Shown: piece after piece, positions 9,215 through 19,801 of the stretch
Layout: the number at the start of each line of letters is the position of its first letter
Position numbering within the stretch: position 1 is the stretch's first letter
NCBI RefSeq assembly: GCF_027579695.1
Contig: NC_083582.1
Location: 5,020,378-5,084,377 of the forward strand
DNA from: Neoarius graeffei
Taxonomy: Eukaryota; Chordata; Actinopteri; Siluriformes; Ariidae
DNA: 64,000 nt
Direction: 5' to 3'
Position numbers and translations under genes: made by a program
Notes under the pieces: generated by a model
Database searches by the model: none
Seen by the model: only the letters and a program-made list of their open reading frames with translations
What the model was told of the DNA's origin: nothing

Positions 9215-9916
9215 ATTTAGGGTCTCTAAATATTAATGGGGTTAGAGATAGCAATAAAAGAGCTGTGTTAGCAGAATACTTACGAATTAAAAAAAGTTGA
9301 GGTTATATTCTTGCAAGAGCCGCATTCTGACAGCACTAATGAGGTGGAGTCGGGTGTTTGGTGGGAAGGGAACCATTTTTTAAGTCATGGATCGAACACT
9401 AGTGCAGGAGCAGCAATCGTCATCGCAAGAAATATTAATTTCGCAGTGATTTCAATAACCGAGCTCGTAAAGGGGAGGGTTTTAGTTGTTGAAGCCGAAA
9501 TTCAGGGAACCTTGTTTCTTTTTATAAATGTTTACGCACCTAATAGCGGCCCAGAGCGCTTAAGTGTTTTAGAAAAGATAGACACCACGCTGCAGCAGTG
9601 CAGTAAAGACTGTTTTACGGTAACGGGGGGGACTGGAACTGCACTACTGATGTTATTTTAGACAGAAATGGGGAGGAGCCACATCCCCGGTCTCGTCAGC
9701 TGCTTCACAGCCTCATAAAAAAGCTAATTTAGTAGCTGTATGGAGAAGCAGAAATGTAAAATCAAGACAGTACACATGGGTGAAGGTGTCTGATGCTGTT
9801 TTTTCTGCTGCTAGACGAGACAGAATATATGTGAGCAGTTCATATAATAATAGAATAATCAATGCTTTTATATTCCCCAATGGTTTTACTGATCATCACA
9901 TGACCACTGTTGACAT
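9215..9916 (+). pseudogene. Tx1 LINE copy A, ORF2 N-terminal AP-endonuclease part
   Basis: The longest open piece (9311-9661) reads LQEPHSDSTNEVE, then SHGSNTSAGAAIVIAR and FLFINVYAPNSGPERL, the QEP, GA and NVYAPN blocks of an APE-type endonuclease. After a frameshift, SAARRDRIYVSSSY-like sequence near 9800-9845 matches the end of the domain. The endonuclease nicks target DNA for reverse transcription. A stop lies shortly after NVYAPN and a SINE interrupts at 9917. Confidence 0.7.
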
Positions 9917-10288
9917 CTCATCTCATTATCTGTAGCCGCTTTATCCTGTTCTACAGGGTCGCAGGCGAGCTGGAGCCTATCCCAGCTGACTACGGGCGAA
10001 AGGCGGGGTTCACCCTGGACAAGTCGCCAGGTCATCACAGGGCTGACACATAGACACAGACAACCATTCACACTCACATTCACACCTACGCTCAATTTAG
10101 AGTCACCAGTTAACCTAACCTGCATGTCTTTGGACTGTGGGGGAAACCGGAGCACCCGGAGGAAACCCACGCGGACACGGGGAGAACATGCAAACTCCGC
10201 ACAGAAAGGCCCTCGCCGGCCCCGGGGCTCGAACCCGGACCTTCTTGCTGTGAGGCGACAGCGCTAACCACTACACCACCGTGCCGCC
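9917..10288 (-). mobile_element. tRNA-derived SINE (V-SINE-like), copy 2
   Basis: Same family and orientation as copy 1. Target duplications CCACTGTTGACAT lie at 9904-9916 and 10289-10301. It interrupts ORF2 of Tx1 copy A just after the endonuclease. Confidence 0.92.
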
Positions 10289-10301
10289 CCACTGTTGACA
10301 T

Positions 10302-11287
10302 AAACATGATTAAACGACCACGCCCACATTATTATTGGCATTTTTATGTAAAACTGTTACTCGATACAGTGTCTTGTGAAAAGTTTATTTTCTTTTGGAA
10401 TCACTGGAAACAGAAAAAAAAATTAATTAGAGAATCTGAGTCAGAGGTGGAGAAAACTCCAATTAAAAACTTTTTGCCAGAACTATACTGCTACTGTGAC
10501 CATAAAAGCAACTATTAAGAAGCTGGAGAAGGAGAGTTTGTATGTTGAAAGCAACGTAGAAAACCAAAATGCTCTGGAGGTGAGCAGGGCGCTGCAGGAG
10601 AAGCAGAAGGACTTGAGTTTCTTTCTTCGGGAACAGGTGAAGGGGCTCTGGTGAGAGCCAGAATGGCTGCAGTGACAGGCATGGATGCCCCCAGTGCTTT
10701 CTTTTTCAAACTTGAGCAGAAGACGGCACAACAGAGACAAATGCTGCATCTTCAACGGTCAACAGACCCAGCTGAAATGAGGAAGCTGGCAGTGTCTTTC
10801 TACGCTGAGCTCTATGCAGCTGGTAACGGTGATGAAGAGAGCACAGCCCAGCTTCTTCAGGGACTACCAGAACTCGGCCCAAGGCAGAAGGAGACCCTGG
10901 ACACCAACATCACGTTCAGGGAACTGACACAAGCTGTTCAGCAGCAATCAGCAGGACGTGCACCTGGAATAGACGGACTGCCAGCTGAGTTCTACAAGCA
11001 CTTCTGGGGAGTGCTGAGGGAGGACTATCGCAACGTGATGAAGGACTGTGCGACGAGGAGGCTACTGCCTAGTAGCAGCCGGAGCGCTGTTCTGTCACTG
11101 CTGCTGAAGAAAGGAGAGCTGGGCTCACTCAAGAACTGGTGGCCCGTTTCCCTTCTCTGTCTGGACTATAACATTTTAGTAAAGCGTCTGGCAAATAGAC
11201 AATTTTTTTTAAGCACTCTGGTTTATAAGGATCAGTCATACTGTGTGCCTGACAAATCTCTCATTGTTTTTAATCAGAGACATTATA
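10302..11287 (+). pseudogene. Tx1 LINE copy A, ORF2 linker and first part of reverse transcriptase
   Basis: The open piece 10651-11170 carries DPAEMRKLAVSFYAELY, then GRAPGIDGLPAEFYKHFW and LKNWWPVSLLCLDYNILVK, which are the early RT blocks (APGIDGLP; N-W-PVSLL). The stop-ridden 10302-10650 region matches 22440-22760 of copy C. It is cut at 11288 by a Tc1 element. Confidence 0.75.
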
Positions 11288-12913
11288 CAGTTAGGCCCAA
11301 AAATATTTGGACAGTGACACAAGTTTTGTTATTTTAGCTGTTTATGAAAACATATTCAGGATGCAATTATATAATCAATATGGGCTTAAAGTGCAGACTC
11401 TCAGCTGTAATTTGAGAGTATTCACATCCAATTTGGAGCAAGGGTTTAGGAATTACAGCTCTTTAATACATAGCCACCTCTTTTTCAAGGGACCAAAAGT
11501 AATTGGACAGTTGACTCAGAAGGCTGCAAAAAAAAAAAAAAAAAGGCTGCATGGGCTCTTCCCTCATTAACCTGTCATCAGTTAAGCAGTTAAAAGGTCT
11601 GGAGTTGATTCCAGGTGTGGCGTTTGCATTTGGAAGCTGTTGCTGTGAACACACAACATGCGGTCAAAGGAGCTCTCAATGGAGGTGAAACAGACCATCC
11701 TGAGGCTGAAAAAAAAGAAGAAATCCATCAGAGAGATAGCAGAAATGTTAGGAGTGGCCAAATCAACAGTTTTGGTACATTCTGAGAAAAAAAAAAAAAA
11801 GAGTGCACTGGTGAGCTTGGGAACTCGCAGAATCCTTTCCATGGTGAAGAAAAACCCCTTCACAACATCCACTCAAGTGAAGAACACTCTCCAGGAAGTA
11901 GGTGTATCAGTATCTAAGTCTACCATAAAGAGAAGACTTCATGAGAGTAAATACAAAGGATTCACCACAAGGTGCAAACCATTAATCAGCCTCAAAAATA
12001 GAAAGGCCGGAATTGACTTTGCCAAAAAACACCTGAAGAAGCCAGCCCAGTTCTGGAGCAGCATTCTTTGAACAGATGAGACTAAGATCAACCTGTACCA
12101 GAATGATGGGAAGAAGAAAGTTTGGAGAAAAATTGGAACAGCTCATGATCCAAAGCACACCACATCTTCTGTAAAACACGGCAGAGGCAGTGTGATGGCT
12201 TGGGCATGCATGGCTTCCAATGGCACTGGGTCACTTGTGTTTATTGATGATGTGACAAAAGACAGAAGCAGCCGGATGAATTCTGAAGTGTATAGGGATA
12301 TACTTTCTGCTCAGATTCAGCCAAATGCAGCAAAGTTGATTGGACGGCACTTCACAGTACAGATGGACAATGATCCAGAACATACTGCAAAAGCAACCCA
12401 GGGTTTTTTTAAAGCAATGAAGTGGAATATTCTGCAATGGCCGAGTCAATCACCAGATCTCAACCCAATCGAGCATGCATTTCACTTGTTAAAGATAAAA
12501 CTTAAGGCAGAAAGACCCACAAACAAGCAACAACTGAAGACAGCTGCAGTAAAGGCCTGGCAAAGCATCACAAAGGAGGAAACCCAGCGTTTGGTGATGT
12601 CCATGGGTTCCAGACTTCAGGGAGTCATTGCCTGCAAATGATTTTCAACAAAATATTGAAAAGTAACATTTTACTTAGGGTTATGTTTATTTGTCCAATT
12701 ACTTTTGAGCCCCTGAAATGAGGAGCGTTTGTATAAAAATAGCTACAGTTCCTACATGTTTAATCATATATTTTTGTTCAACCCCTTGAATTAAACCTTA
12801 AAGTCTGCACTTCAATTCTGTTGTAGTTGATTCATTTCAAATCCAATGTGGTGGCATGCAGAGTCCAAATCATGAAGATTGTGTCACTGTCCAAGTATTT
12901 CTGGGCCTAACTG
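11288..12913 (+). mobile_element. Tc1-like transposon a (CAGTTAGGCCC family)
   Basis: Terminal inverted repeats CAGTTAGGCCCAAAAATA and the complement of CAGTTAGGCCCAGAAATA are flanked by the TA dinucleotides of Tc1/mariner insertions (11286-11287 and 12914-12915). Length is 1626 bp. A diverged member of the same family lies at 62342-63969. Confidence 0.93.
11658..12641 (+). pseudogene. Tc1 transposase (element a), one nonsense codon
   Basis: A 327-codon frame runs from ATG 11658 to TGA 12639-12641, with a single internal TGA at 12069-12071 where family members have Trp (just before TDETK). The paired-type helix-turn-helix is near residues 1-60. The catalytic DDE set is visible: D in TDETK, D in QMDNDPEH and E in DLNPIEH, with DD34E-like spacing. 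A-rich runs (KKKKK) near residues 15-50 look slightly altered. It is otherwise intact, but cannot make a full protein without suppression of the stop. Confidence 0.9.
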
Positions 12914-14128
12914 TAGACATTGGAATTACAGAAAACTATAACGTGGGCCTTCTATCATTAGATAAGGAAAAAGCTTTTGATCAGGTAGGGCATGACTACC
13001 TTTTTAATGTTCTTAAAAGATTTGGGTTTGGGGAAACTTTTATTTCTTGGATTAAGCTCCTGTATGCTAATGCTTCGGTCATGGTGAAAGTGGGGGGTGG
13101 ACTGAGCTGTCTGGTTCCAGTACGAAAGGGTATCAGACAGGGCTGTCCGCTCTCTGAACAGCTTTTATAGTCTTGCTGTTGAACCTCTCTTCAGCAGGCT
13201 GAGAAGAGAACTCTGTGGTTTTAGTATTCCAGGTGACCCCCACAGGAGAAAAATTTATATTGTCTAGACGATGTCAGTTTTTATTACGAAGCAGGAGGAT
13301 GTAGCAGAACTTAATGCCAGTCTGGTAATATATGAGAGTGCGTCCTCAGCCAAAGTCAACTGGGGAAGGAGTGAAGGACTCCTCATAGGTGGGTGGGAGA
13401 ATACTGGACCACCACGAATACCAGGGGGCTTACGATGGGGAAAGGATGGGATGAAGTTCCTGGGTGTGTTTTTAGGGACAGACAATTTTAAGAAAAAGAA
13501 TTGGGAGGGCATGCTGGAAAAGGTGGTTGCCAAGTTGTCAAAATGGAATTGGGTATCGTCTCAGTTGTCCTACAGAGGGAAGGTCTTGGTGACAAACAAC
13601 CTAGCTGCCTCCACCTTGTGGCACAAACTTGGCATCCGGGACCCACCTGTGGATCTCATACGTGAAATGCAGAGGAGGCTGGTGAATTTTTTTTCTGATC
13701 AGGCCAACACTGGACTAGGGCACCAGTGCTTTATCTACCAGTACAAGAAGGGGGACAGGGTCTGATTGACATACACAGCTGGATCTCCACTTTCCTGCTG
13801 CAGGCAGCGCAGAAGCTGGTCTACAATGAAGATGCAGTATGGAAAAAAAAAAAACAGCAAACACATTCCTGAGGAAAGTGGAGGGCCTTGGCTACAGCCA
13901 GCCACCAGTAGATAAAGCACTGGTGCCCGAGTCCAGTGTTGGCCTGATCAGAAAAAAATTCACCAGCCTCCTCTGCATTTCGCGTATGAGATCCACAGGT
14001 CCTGTTGAACACACAGCAGATGGATTTGGGGAGCCTTCCCAACTTCTACCAGTTGATGCTGCGAACATGGCAGAGGGTGTTTACGGTTCACAGGAGCCTC
14101 TCTCCGCTAGAGAAGTGGATCCTCAGAG
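12914..14128 (+). pseudogene. Tx1 LINE copy A, ORF2 central reverse transcriptase
   Basis: RT blocks read SLDKEKAFDQVGHDYLF (first catalytic Asp) and VRKGIRQGCPLSEQL. The usual YADD box is degraded to a C-L-D-D context near 13264. FLGVFLGTDNFKKKNWEG and LSYRGKVLVTNNLAASTLW follow, matching the same blocks in copy C. There are frameshifts near 13165 and 13250. Downstream the sequence is disturbed by an inverted duplication (13635-14005). Confidence 0.75.
13635..14005. repeat. Inverted duplication within Tx1-A ORF2
   Basis: About 100 bp at 13635-13741 (encoding PVDLIREMQRRLVNFFSDQ) reappears in inverted orientation at about 13903-14005, separated by roughly 160 bp containing an A run. Identity is high by eye. 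The second arm is not expected in the LINE, so this is a local rearrangement of this copy. Confidence 0.8.
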
Positions 14129-14496
14129 TAGAGGTCTGTGCGGGACAGAATTTTCAGTCCCGCTCCCGCAAAGAATTATGATTTTCAGGCCCGCTCCCGC
14201 CCACGCCTGCCATATTTTGTCCCGTTCCCGCCCGCAAATCCCGCATGATGCAGACGTTCGCGTTATTTCTCACGAAAGTTCTTGTCATTGGCTTGGGGAA
14301 TTAAACATGCTGAGCTTAGCTGAGCTCTCTGATTTATGGCCGTTGTATGTCAGAACCTTTTGGCACTTATCACAACAAGCAAAGGGCAGCTGATTTCCCT
14401 ATGCGTAGTACACGAGTGAGAATGACTTCCAAATGTCTGATTTCAGGACTCTTGACTTTTTAACGGTAAATGTACCTCTTTTTAAAGCAGCACTTA

Positions 14497-16098
14497 CAAC
14501 CCCGATTCCAAAAAAGTTGGGACAAAGTACAAATTGTAAATAAAAACGGAATGCAATGATGTGGAAGTTTCAAAATTCCATATTTTATTCAGAATAGAAC
14601 ATAGATGACATATCAAATGTTTAAACTGAGAAAATGTATCATTTAAAGAGAAAAATTAGGTGATTTTAAATTTCATGACAACACCACATCTCAAAGTTGG
14701 GACAAGGCCATGTTTCCCACTGTGAGACATCCCCTTTTCTCTTTACAACAGTCTGTAAACGTCTGGGGACTGAGGAGACAAGTTGCTCAAGTTTAGGGAT
14801 AGGAATGTTAACCCATTTTTGTCTAATGTAGGATTCTAGTTGCTCAACTGTCTTAGGCCTTTTTTGTCGTATCTTCCGTTTTATGATGCGCCAAATGTTT
14901 TCTATGGGTGAAAGATCTGGACTGCAGGCTGGCCAGTTCAGTACCCGGACACTTCTTCAACGCAGCCATGATGCTGTAATTGATGCAGTATGTGGTTTGG
15001 CATTGTCATGTTGGAAAATGCAAGGTCTTCCCTGAAAGAGACGTCGTCTGGATGGGAGCATATGTTGCTCTAGAACCTGGATATACCTTTCAGCATTGAT
15101 GGTGTCTTTCCAGATGTGTAAGCTGCCCATGCCACACACACTAACGCAACCCCATACCATCAGAGATGCAGGCTTCTGAACTGAGCGCTGATAACAACTC
15201 GGGTCGTCCTTCTCCTCTTTAGTCCGAATGACACGGCGTCCCTGATTTCCATAAAGAACTTCAAATTTTGATTCGTCTGACCACAGAACAGTTTTCCACT
15301 TTGCCGCAGTCCATTTTAAATGAGCCTTGGCCCAGAGAAGACGTCTGCGCTTCTGGATCATGTTTAGATACGGCTTCTTCTTTGAACTATAGAGTTTTAG
15401 CTGGCAACGGCGGATGGCACGGTGAATTGTGTTCACAGATAATGTTCTCTGGAAATATTCCTGAGCCCATTTTGTGATTTCCAATACAGAAGCATGCCTG
15501 TATGTGATGCAGTGCCGTCTAAGGGCCCGAAGATCACGGGCACCCAGTATGGTTTTCCGGCCTTGACCCTTACACACAGAGATTCTTCCAGATTCTCTGA
15601 ATCTTTTGATGATATTATGCACTGTAGATGATGATATGTTCAAACTCTTTGCAATTTTACACTGTCGAACTCCTTTCTGATATTGCTCCACTATTTGTCG
15701 GCACAGAATTAGGGGGATTGGTGATCCTCTTCCCATCTTTACTTCTGAGAGCCGCTGCCACTCCAAGATGCTCTTTTTATACCCAGTCATGTTAATGACC
15801 TATTGCCAATTGACCTAATGAGTTGCAATTTGGTCCTCCAGCTGTTCCTTTTTTGTACCTTTAACTTTTCCAGCCTCTTATTGCCCCTGTCCCAACTTTT
15901 TTGAGATGTGTTGCTGTCATGAAATTACAAATGAGCCAATATTTGGCATGAAATTTCAAAATGTCTCACTTTCGACATTTGATATGTTGTCTATGTTCTA
16001 TTGTGAATACAATATCAGTTTTTGAGATTTGTAAATTATTGCATTCCATTTTTATTTACAATTTGTACTTTGTCTCAACTTTTTTGGAATCGGGGTTG
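14497..16098 (-). mobile_element. Tc1-like transposon b (CAACCCCGATTCC family)
   Basis: Terminal inverted repeats start CAACCCCGATTCCAAAAAAG and are flanked by TA on both sides (14495-14496 and 16099-16100). Length is 1602 bp. It is nested in hAT-like element 3 and carries a nearly complete transposase on the minus strand. Confidence 0.93.
14666..15790 (-). pseudogene. Tc1 transposase (element b), one nonsense codon
   Basis: The frame runs from [14 protein letters not shown] at 15790 to a TAA at 14666-14668, about 374 codons, with one in-frame TGA at 14957-14959 after ASWLR. The frame continues with VLNWPACSPDLSPIENIW. HTH segments lie in the first 110 residues ([19 protein letters not shown]). 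Catalytic residues are visible: D in [10 protein letters not shown] in [11 protein letters not shown] and E in DLSPIENIW. The stop would remove the third catalytic residue, so the copy is probably inactive. Confidence 0.88.
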
Positions 16099-16233
16099 TA
16101 CTTCTGAAGCACTGTGAGCTTCACTAGAGGAGCTCTGCTCTTCTGCCATGATCGGAGATCTCAAACACGGAAGAGCGGAAAGGAATTGGAAACGTGCGCG
16201 AGATTAGACCACATCCGCAAATTTAGGCATCTT

Positions 16234-16606
16234 CTCATCTCATTATCTCTAGCCGCTTTATCCTGTTCTACAGGGTCGCAGGCGAGCTGGAGCCTATCCC
16301 AGCTGACTACGGGCGAGAGGCGGGGTACACCCTGGACAAGTCGCCAGGTCATCACAGGGCTGACACACAGACACAGACAACCATTCGCACTCACATTCAC
16401 ACCTACGGTCAATTTAGAGTCACCAGTTAACCTAACCTGCATGTCTTTGGACTGTGGGGGAAACCGGAGCACCCGGAGGAAACCCACGCGGACACGGGGA
16501 GAACATGCAAACTCCACACAGAAAGGCCTTCGCCAGCCATGGGGCTCGAACCCGGACCTTCTTGCTGTGAGGCAACAGCGCTAACCACTACACCATCGTG
16601 CCACCC
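16234..16606 (-). mobile_element. tRNA-derived SINE (V-SINE-like), copy 3
   Basis: Same family. Target duplications TTTAGGCATCTT lie at 16222-16233 and 16607-16618. It is nested in hAT-like element 3, to the right of the Tc1 element. Confidence 0.92.
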
Positions 16607-16858
16607 TTTAGGCATCTTAAAATGTTTTTATTAATGCCAAATAAAATATCAGCACAAATTATATATGATAGACATAAATTAATAATTTATAAATTTTATT
16701 TTAAACATGTTTTTAGTTAGCGGGACTACAGCTTATCACCTCTCCCGCCCGCTCCCGCATTGTGCACTCCCCCTCCCGCCCGCGCCCACAATGAGCTTTC
16801 AAAATTTGTCCCGCGCCGCACTGCTTTGCGTCGGGTCCTGCGGGACTCCACCTCAGAG

Positions 16859-18051
16859 AGCCTCTGTTGTACAATCCATGGATCTCAAGACTGCTGAACT
16901 CCGCAAGTGTATAGGCATCTCTGCAGAGGAGTGGGTGCACAACACTGGATCAGCTGAGAGAGGGCAATTGGTGGAAATCGATAGTCTTCATACAAAATGT
17001 CACTGGCTTACGGTCCCCTCGCCTAGTAGAAAAATTCATCAGTGAGCTCCAAGAGGTGCTGCCTGAGGGTTGTGGAGGAACCTCAAGGAGGCCTGACGCA
17101 GAGACGAGCGAGCACAACAACGATTGCCCACCCTTCACTTTTTCAGCAGCTGTGGAACAACCACAAGAACAGGATGGATCTCTAGATATTTTAAGTTAGT
17201 TTCTTAGACAAGGATTTTTTAAACTTGTTACCTTGTTAACAGTTTCGGCGAGAATCTTCCGCTTTCTTCAGAAACAGTCACCAGATGTCGAGTGGTGACG
17301 TGCCTTATCAGCTGATGTTGCGTTACGAAACATCACAAAACACTGGAATATCTCACATTTACAGTTTTCACAAAACACAAAACCTGTTTGGAAGTGCATT
17401 CATTTCCACTAACATTTCAATCTTCAAGTCTCATCTCATGTCATGTCATCTCATCAAGTCTCATGGATCTCTTTTCGAACTCCAGTGCTGGGGAGCTTCA
17501 AGAGCCTCTCCAAGAAGGCAGTCTATACTACTTGTGTAAAAGTGATGCACCAGGCAGCACTGAGAGGGCTGAAGGCCTCGGGGTGGTCAGGTTTGCTTGG
17601 CCCATACTTCTCCATGAAAGGACACTGGCAAGCCCTCTACAAACCCCCCATAGAGAAGCGAACTGCTGATCTACAGTGGAGAGTGATCCACAAAGCCATA
17701 GCTACAAACAGACATGTGGCACACCTGAATCCAGCAGTAGCGAGGGAATGTTCCTTCTGTGGTCAAGATGAAGATGTAGAGCACCTGTTCCTGAACTGCA
17801 GTCGGGTAGAGAACTTGTTTAGACTGTTGAAGGTGTGGTTCAGGGACATAGGGGAGGAGTTCTCACCTGAAACATTTATAGGAGGGCCTAAATATAGTGT
17901 CGCCAAGAAGGGAAAAGTTTGTTTATTGAATTTATCAGGCTTGGCAAAAATGGCTATCTGGAAAACCAGAAAAAGTAATAACCTTGGGGCCGGTAGAACA
18001 GATGATGGTGAGGGGAATGTTGGGACACGGCTGAAGCTCGAATATTCTTAG
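16859..18051 (+). pseudogene. Tx1 LINE copy A, ORF2 C-terminal part
   Basis: After a decayed stretch to 17183 and an unclassified 279-bp insertion, an open frame (17443-18051) reads ALYKPPIEKRTADLQWRVIH, then CSFCGQDEDVEHLFLNC (CX2CX7HX4C finger) and WFRDIGEEFSPETF. Copy C has the same blocks at 25370-25790. The C-terminal finger is typical of Tx1/L1-group ORF2 proteins. The stop at 18049-18051 is probably the natural end. Confidence 0.75.
17184..17462. mobile_element. Unclassified 279-bp insertion with 10-bp target duplication
   Basis: ATGGATCTCT occurs at 17174-17183 and 17463-17472 and brackets sequence absent from copy C. It ends in TCTCATC/CATGTCAT-like repeats, suggesting a SINE-type tail. 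No tRNA boxes were recognised. Confidence 0.5.
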
Positions 18052-18410
18052 GATGGTTTGATTAATGATGTTGAAAAGTTTTGTGCAATATGGGAAATAT
18101 CTGATGTCCTTTGTCAGCTAAATGAGGATGGGCAGCTGATTTTTAATTCTTAATGATTGGTAATGATTCTAATGACTTACTGCTCTTATAGTTTTTAGTT
18201 TTTATTTTGTCTTACTATTTATGTAAATGTACAAAATTACTTTGGTTTTTATCTTCGTTTTATTGTTTTATCTAATTGTTTTTTTATATTTGGGTGTTTG
18301 TCCCTTTTTAGGATCTTTTAGAAACAGTATATATTTATTAACATTAAGTTATTTGCACATTTGATATTTATATATTGTTTCTGAAGTAGAGCTGTCTTCA
18401 AAGGGGACAT
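18052..18410 (+). other. 3' UTR of Tx1 copy A
   Basis: AT-rich non-coding sequence between the ORF2 stop and the 5' end of copy B. No gene or promoter is recognised. Confidence 0.5.
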
Positions 18411-18570
18411 AAAATCTCAAATCTCTCTGTCTCTGCACTGCATGCTGGGAGATTCGCAAGCCCTCAGCCACCACTTTTTTTTCTAAACTTTTTCTATTGC
18501 TTTTTTTCTTGTGGTATTTAATTTCTGAGTATTTTGTAGTTATTAATAGTGTTTGTTGGCTGTTTGGTGG

Positions 18571-19801
18571 GGATGGCGTCTCCCGGGACGCCGCCCTTTC
18601 CTTGAAACATGGACTAAGGGTGGTACCACAACCTACGGTTCTGGTGGAGCAGGTGTTGCTTGTGGTCGGAGAACAAGTGGGTTATGGAAACATCGTGTGT
18701 GCTTCCTGCATGAATAAAGCGGGTGTGGTGTTTATGAAACATCAGGAGCTTGTTAATCAGCTCACAGAGACATATAATACGAGTTTGTACAAGTTTCCCC
18801 GCTAGCGGTGCCTTCCATCTGGGTAACCGTGTCCGGAGTCCCCCTGTTTATTCCCAACGAGGCGCTGGAACGAGAACTGAAGCGCTTCGGGAAGTTCACG
18901 AGCAGATTCCGGACGGTGAGTTTGGGTTGTAAAAATGAAAAGTTGAAGCATGTTCGGTCTCTACGGAGACAAGTGTTTGTTTCTGGACTCCCCAACTCAA
19001 ACACTAGATGTTTCCTTCCATGTTAAACACAAGGAAGGGTTTTACATGGTGTATGTGAGTCCAGGGAGCATGAAATGTTTTGAATGTGGGGATGTGGGTC
19101 ACAAGCGGGTCGCTTGTCCTCACAGACAACATGTAGCGGAGCCGGCTGCTGCCGCTGGGACTGTCAGTGAGGAAAGGGGAAGTAGTGTGACTGATAGCGG
19201 GGGGGAGGCAGCGGTGTGGCTGCAGAGACTGACAGTGGGGAGGGTAGCAGCAGTGTCACTGCGGAGACTGATAGCAGGGAGGGAAACAGTGGTGTGGCCG
19301 CGGTGACTGACAGCGGGGAGGGAAGCAACGGTGTGGCCGCAGTGATTTGACAGCAGGGAGGGGGGCAGGGTGTGGCTGCGGAGACTGATAGCAGGGAGGG
19401 AGGCAGCGGTGTGGATGTTGTGACTGACGGTGGGGAGGGGGGCAGTGGTGTGACCTGATGGGACTGACAGCGGTTGGCTAACGTCATCTGAACATGCTCC
19501 GCCTGCTCAAGTTGAGTCCAGAAGCTCCGCCTCTCTTTGTCCTTGATGGAAGCTGAACAGAGCAGGGCGGAGCAGGAGGAGGTCAGTATGGGGAGATCTC
19601 AGCAGGATGCAGAGTGTCCGGTTTGACACGAGGCTGATTTTATTAAATGTTAGCCCCGACAGCGAGGCAGAGGAGGTGATGAAGTTGGATGGTTGCTATG
19701 GTAACAGTGTGACTGATATAGAGTGTGACTCTGACAGCGCCTCTGTAGCAGACAGACAGCATTTCACAACTTTATTCGTTAGAAGAAATCAGTAGATTTC
19801 T
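18571..19801 (+). pseudogene. Tx1 LINE copy B, ORF1, broken
   Basis: Pieces in three frames: VEQVLLVVGEQVGYGNIVCA, then VPSIWVTVSGVPLFIPNEAL with ELKRFGKFTSRFRTVSLGC (an RRM-like region), then the zinc knuckle CFECGDVGHKRVACPH at 19075-19122. A tandem array follows in which GACTGACAGCGGGGAGG-like units of about 40 bp (19190-19470) encode Ser/Gly/Val-rich repeats, then the ORF1 tail. There are frameshifts near 18800, 18960 and within the array. Confidence 0.7.
19190..19475. repeat. ~40-bp minisatellite in Tx1-B ORF1
   Basis: Six to seven imperfect copies of a unit containing GACTGA(C/T)AG(C/T)GGGGAGG(G/C)AG and GTGTGGC(T/C)GC follow the zinc knuckle. Copy A lacks an array at this place, so the expansion is specific to copy B. 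Confidence 0.75.

Larger units (their letters stand above)
14129..16850. mobile_element. hAT-like transposon 3, inserted in Tx1-A ORF2
   Basis: A perfect 8-bp duplication CCTCAGAG (14121-14128 and 16851-16858) flanks termini TAGAGGTCTGTGCGGGAC at the left and the complement of TGGAGTCCCGCAGGAC at the right. Subterminal regions are rich in CCCGC words at both ends. About 750 bp remain after removing a nested Tc1 and a SINE, and no transposase is seen, so it is non-autonomous. Confidence 0.8.
3736..18410 (+). mobile_element. Tx1-clade non-LTR retrotransposon, copy A, with many nested insertions
   Basis: The host LINE pieces are 3736-3986 (5' UTR and ORF1 start), 5712-6681 and 8932-9060 (ORF1), 9215-9916, 10289-11287, 12914-14128 and 16851-18051 (ORF2), and an AT-rich 3' UTR to about 18410. 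Removing the insertions, each marked by target duplications, gives one collinear element. ORF1 has a CCHC zinc knuckle. ORF2 has AP-endonuclease, reverse transcriptase and C-terminal CCHC segments resembling the Xenopus Tx1 149-kDa protein. Its 5' end matches that of copy B at 18412 (GCATGCTGGGAG motif). All reading frames are broken. Confidence 0.8.
18412..19801 (+). mobile_element. Tx1-clade LINE copy B, 5' part only
   Basis: It starts with the GCATGCTGGGAG-type 5' UTR also seen at 3740 and runs through ORF1 to its C-terminal block (LEEISRFLDG). ORF2 is missing: the LINE stops within ORF1 at about 19801 and continues directly into the middle of a Tc1 element. It lies head-to-tail after copy A with no visible spacer. 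Confidence 0.75.
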
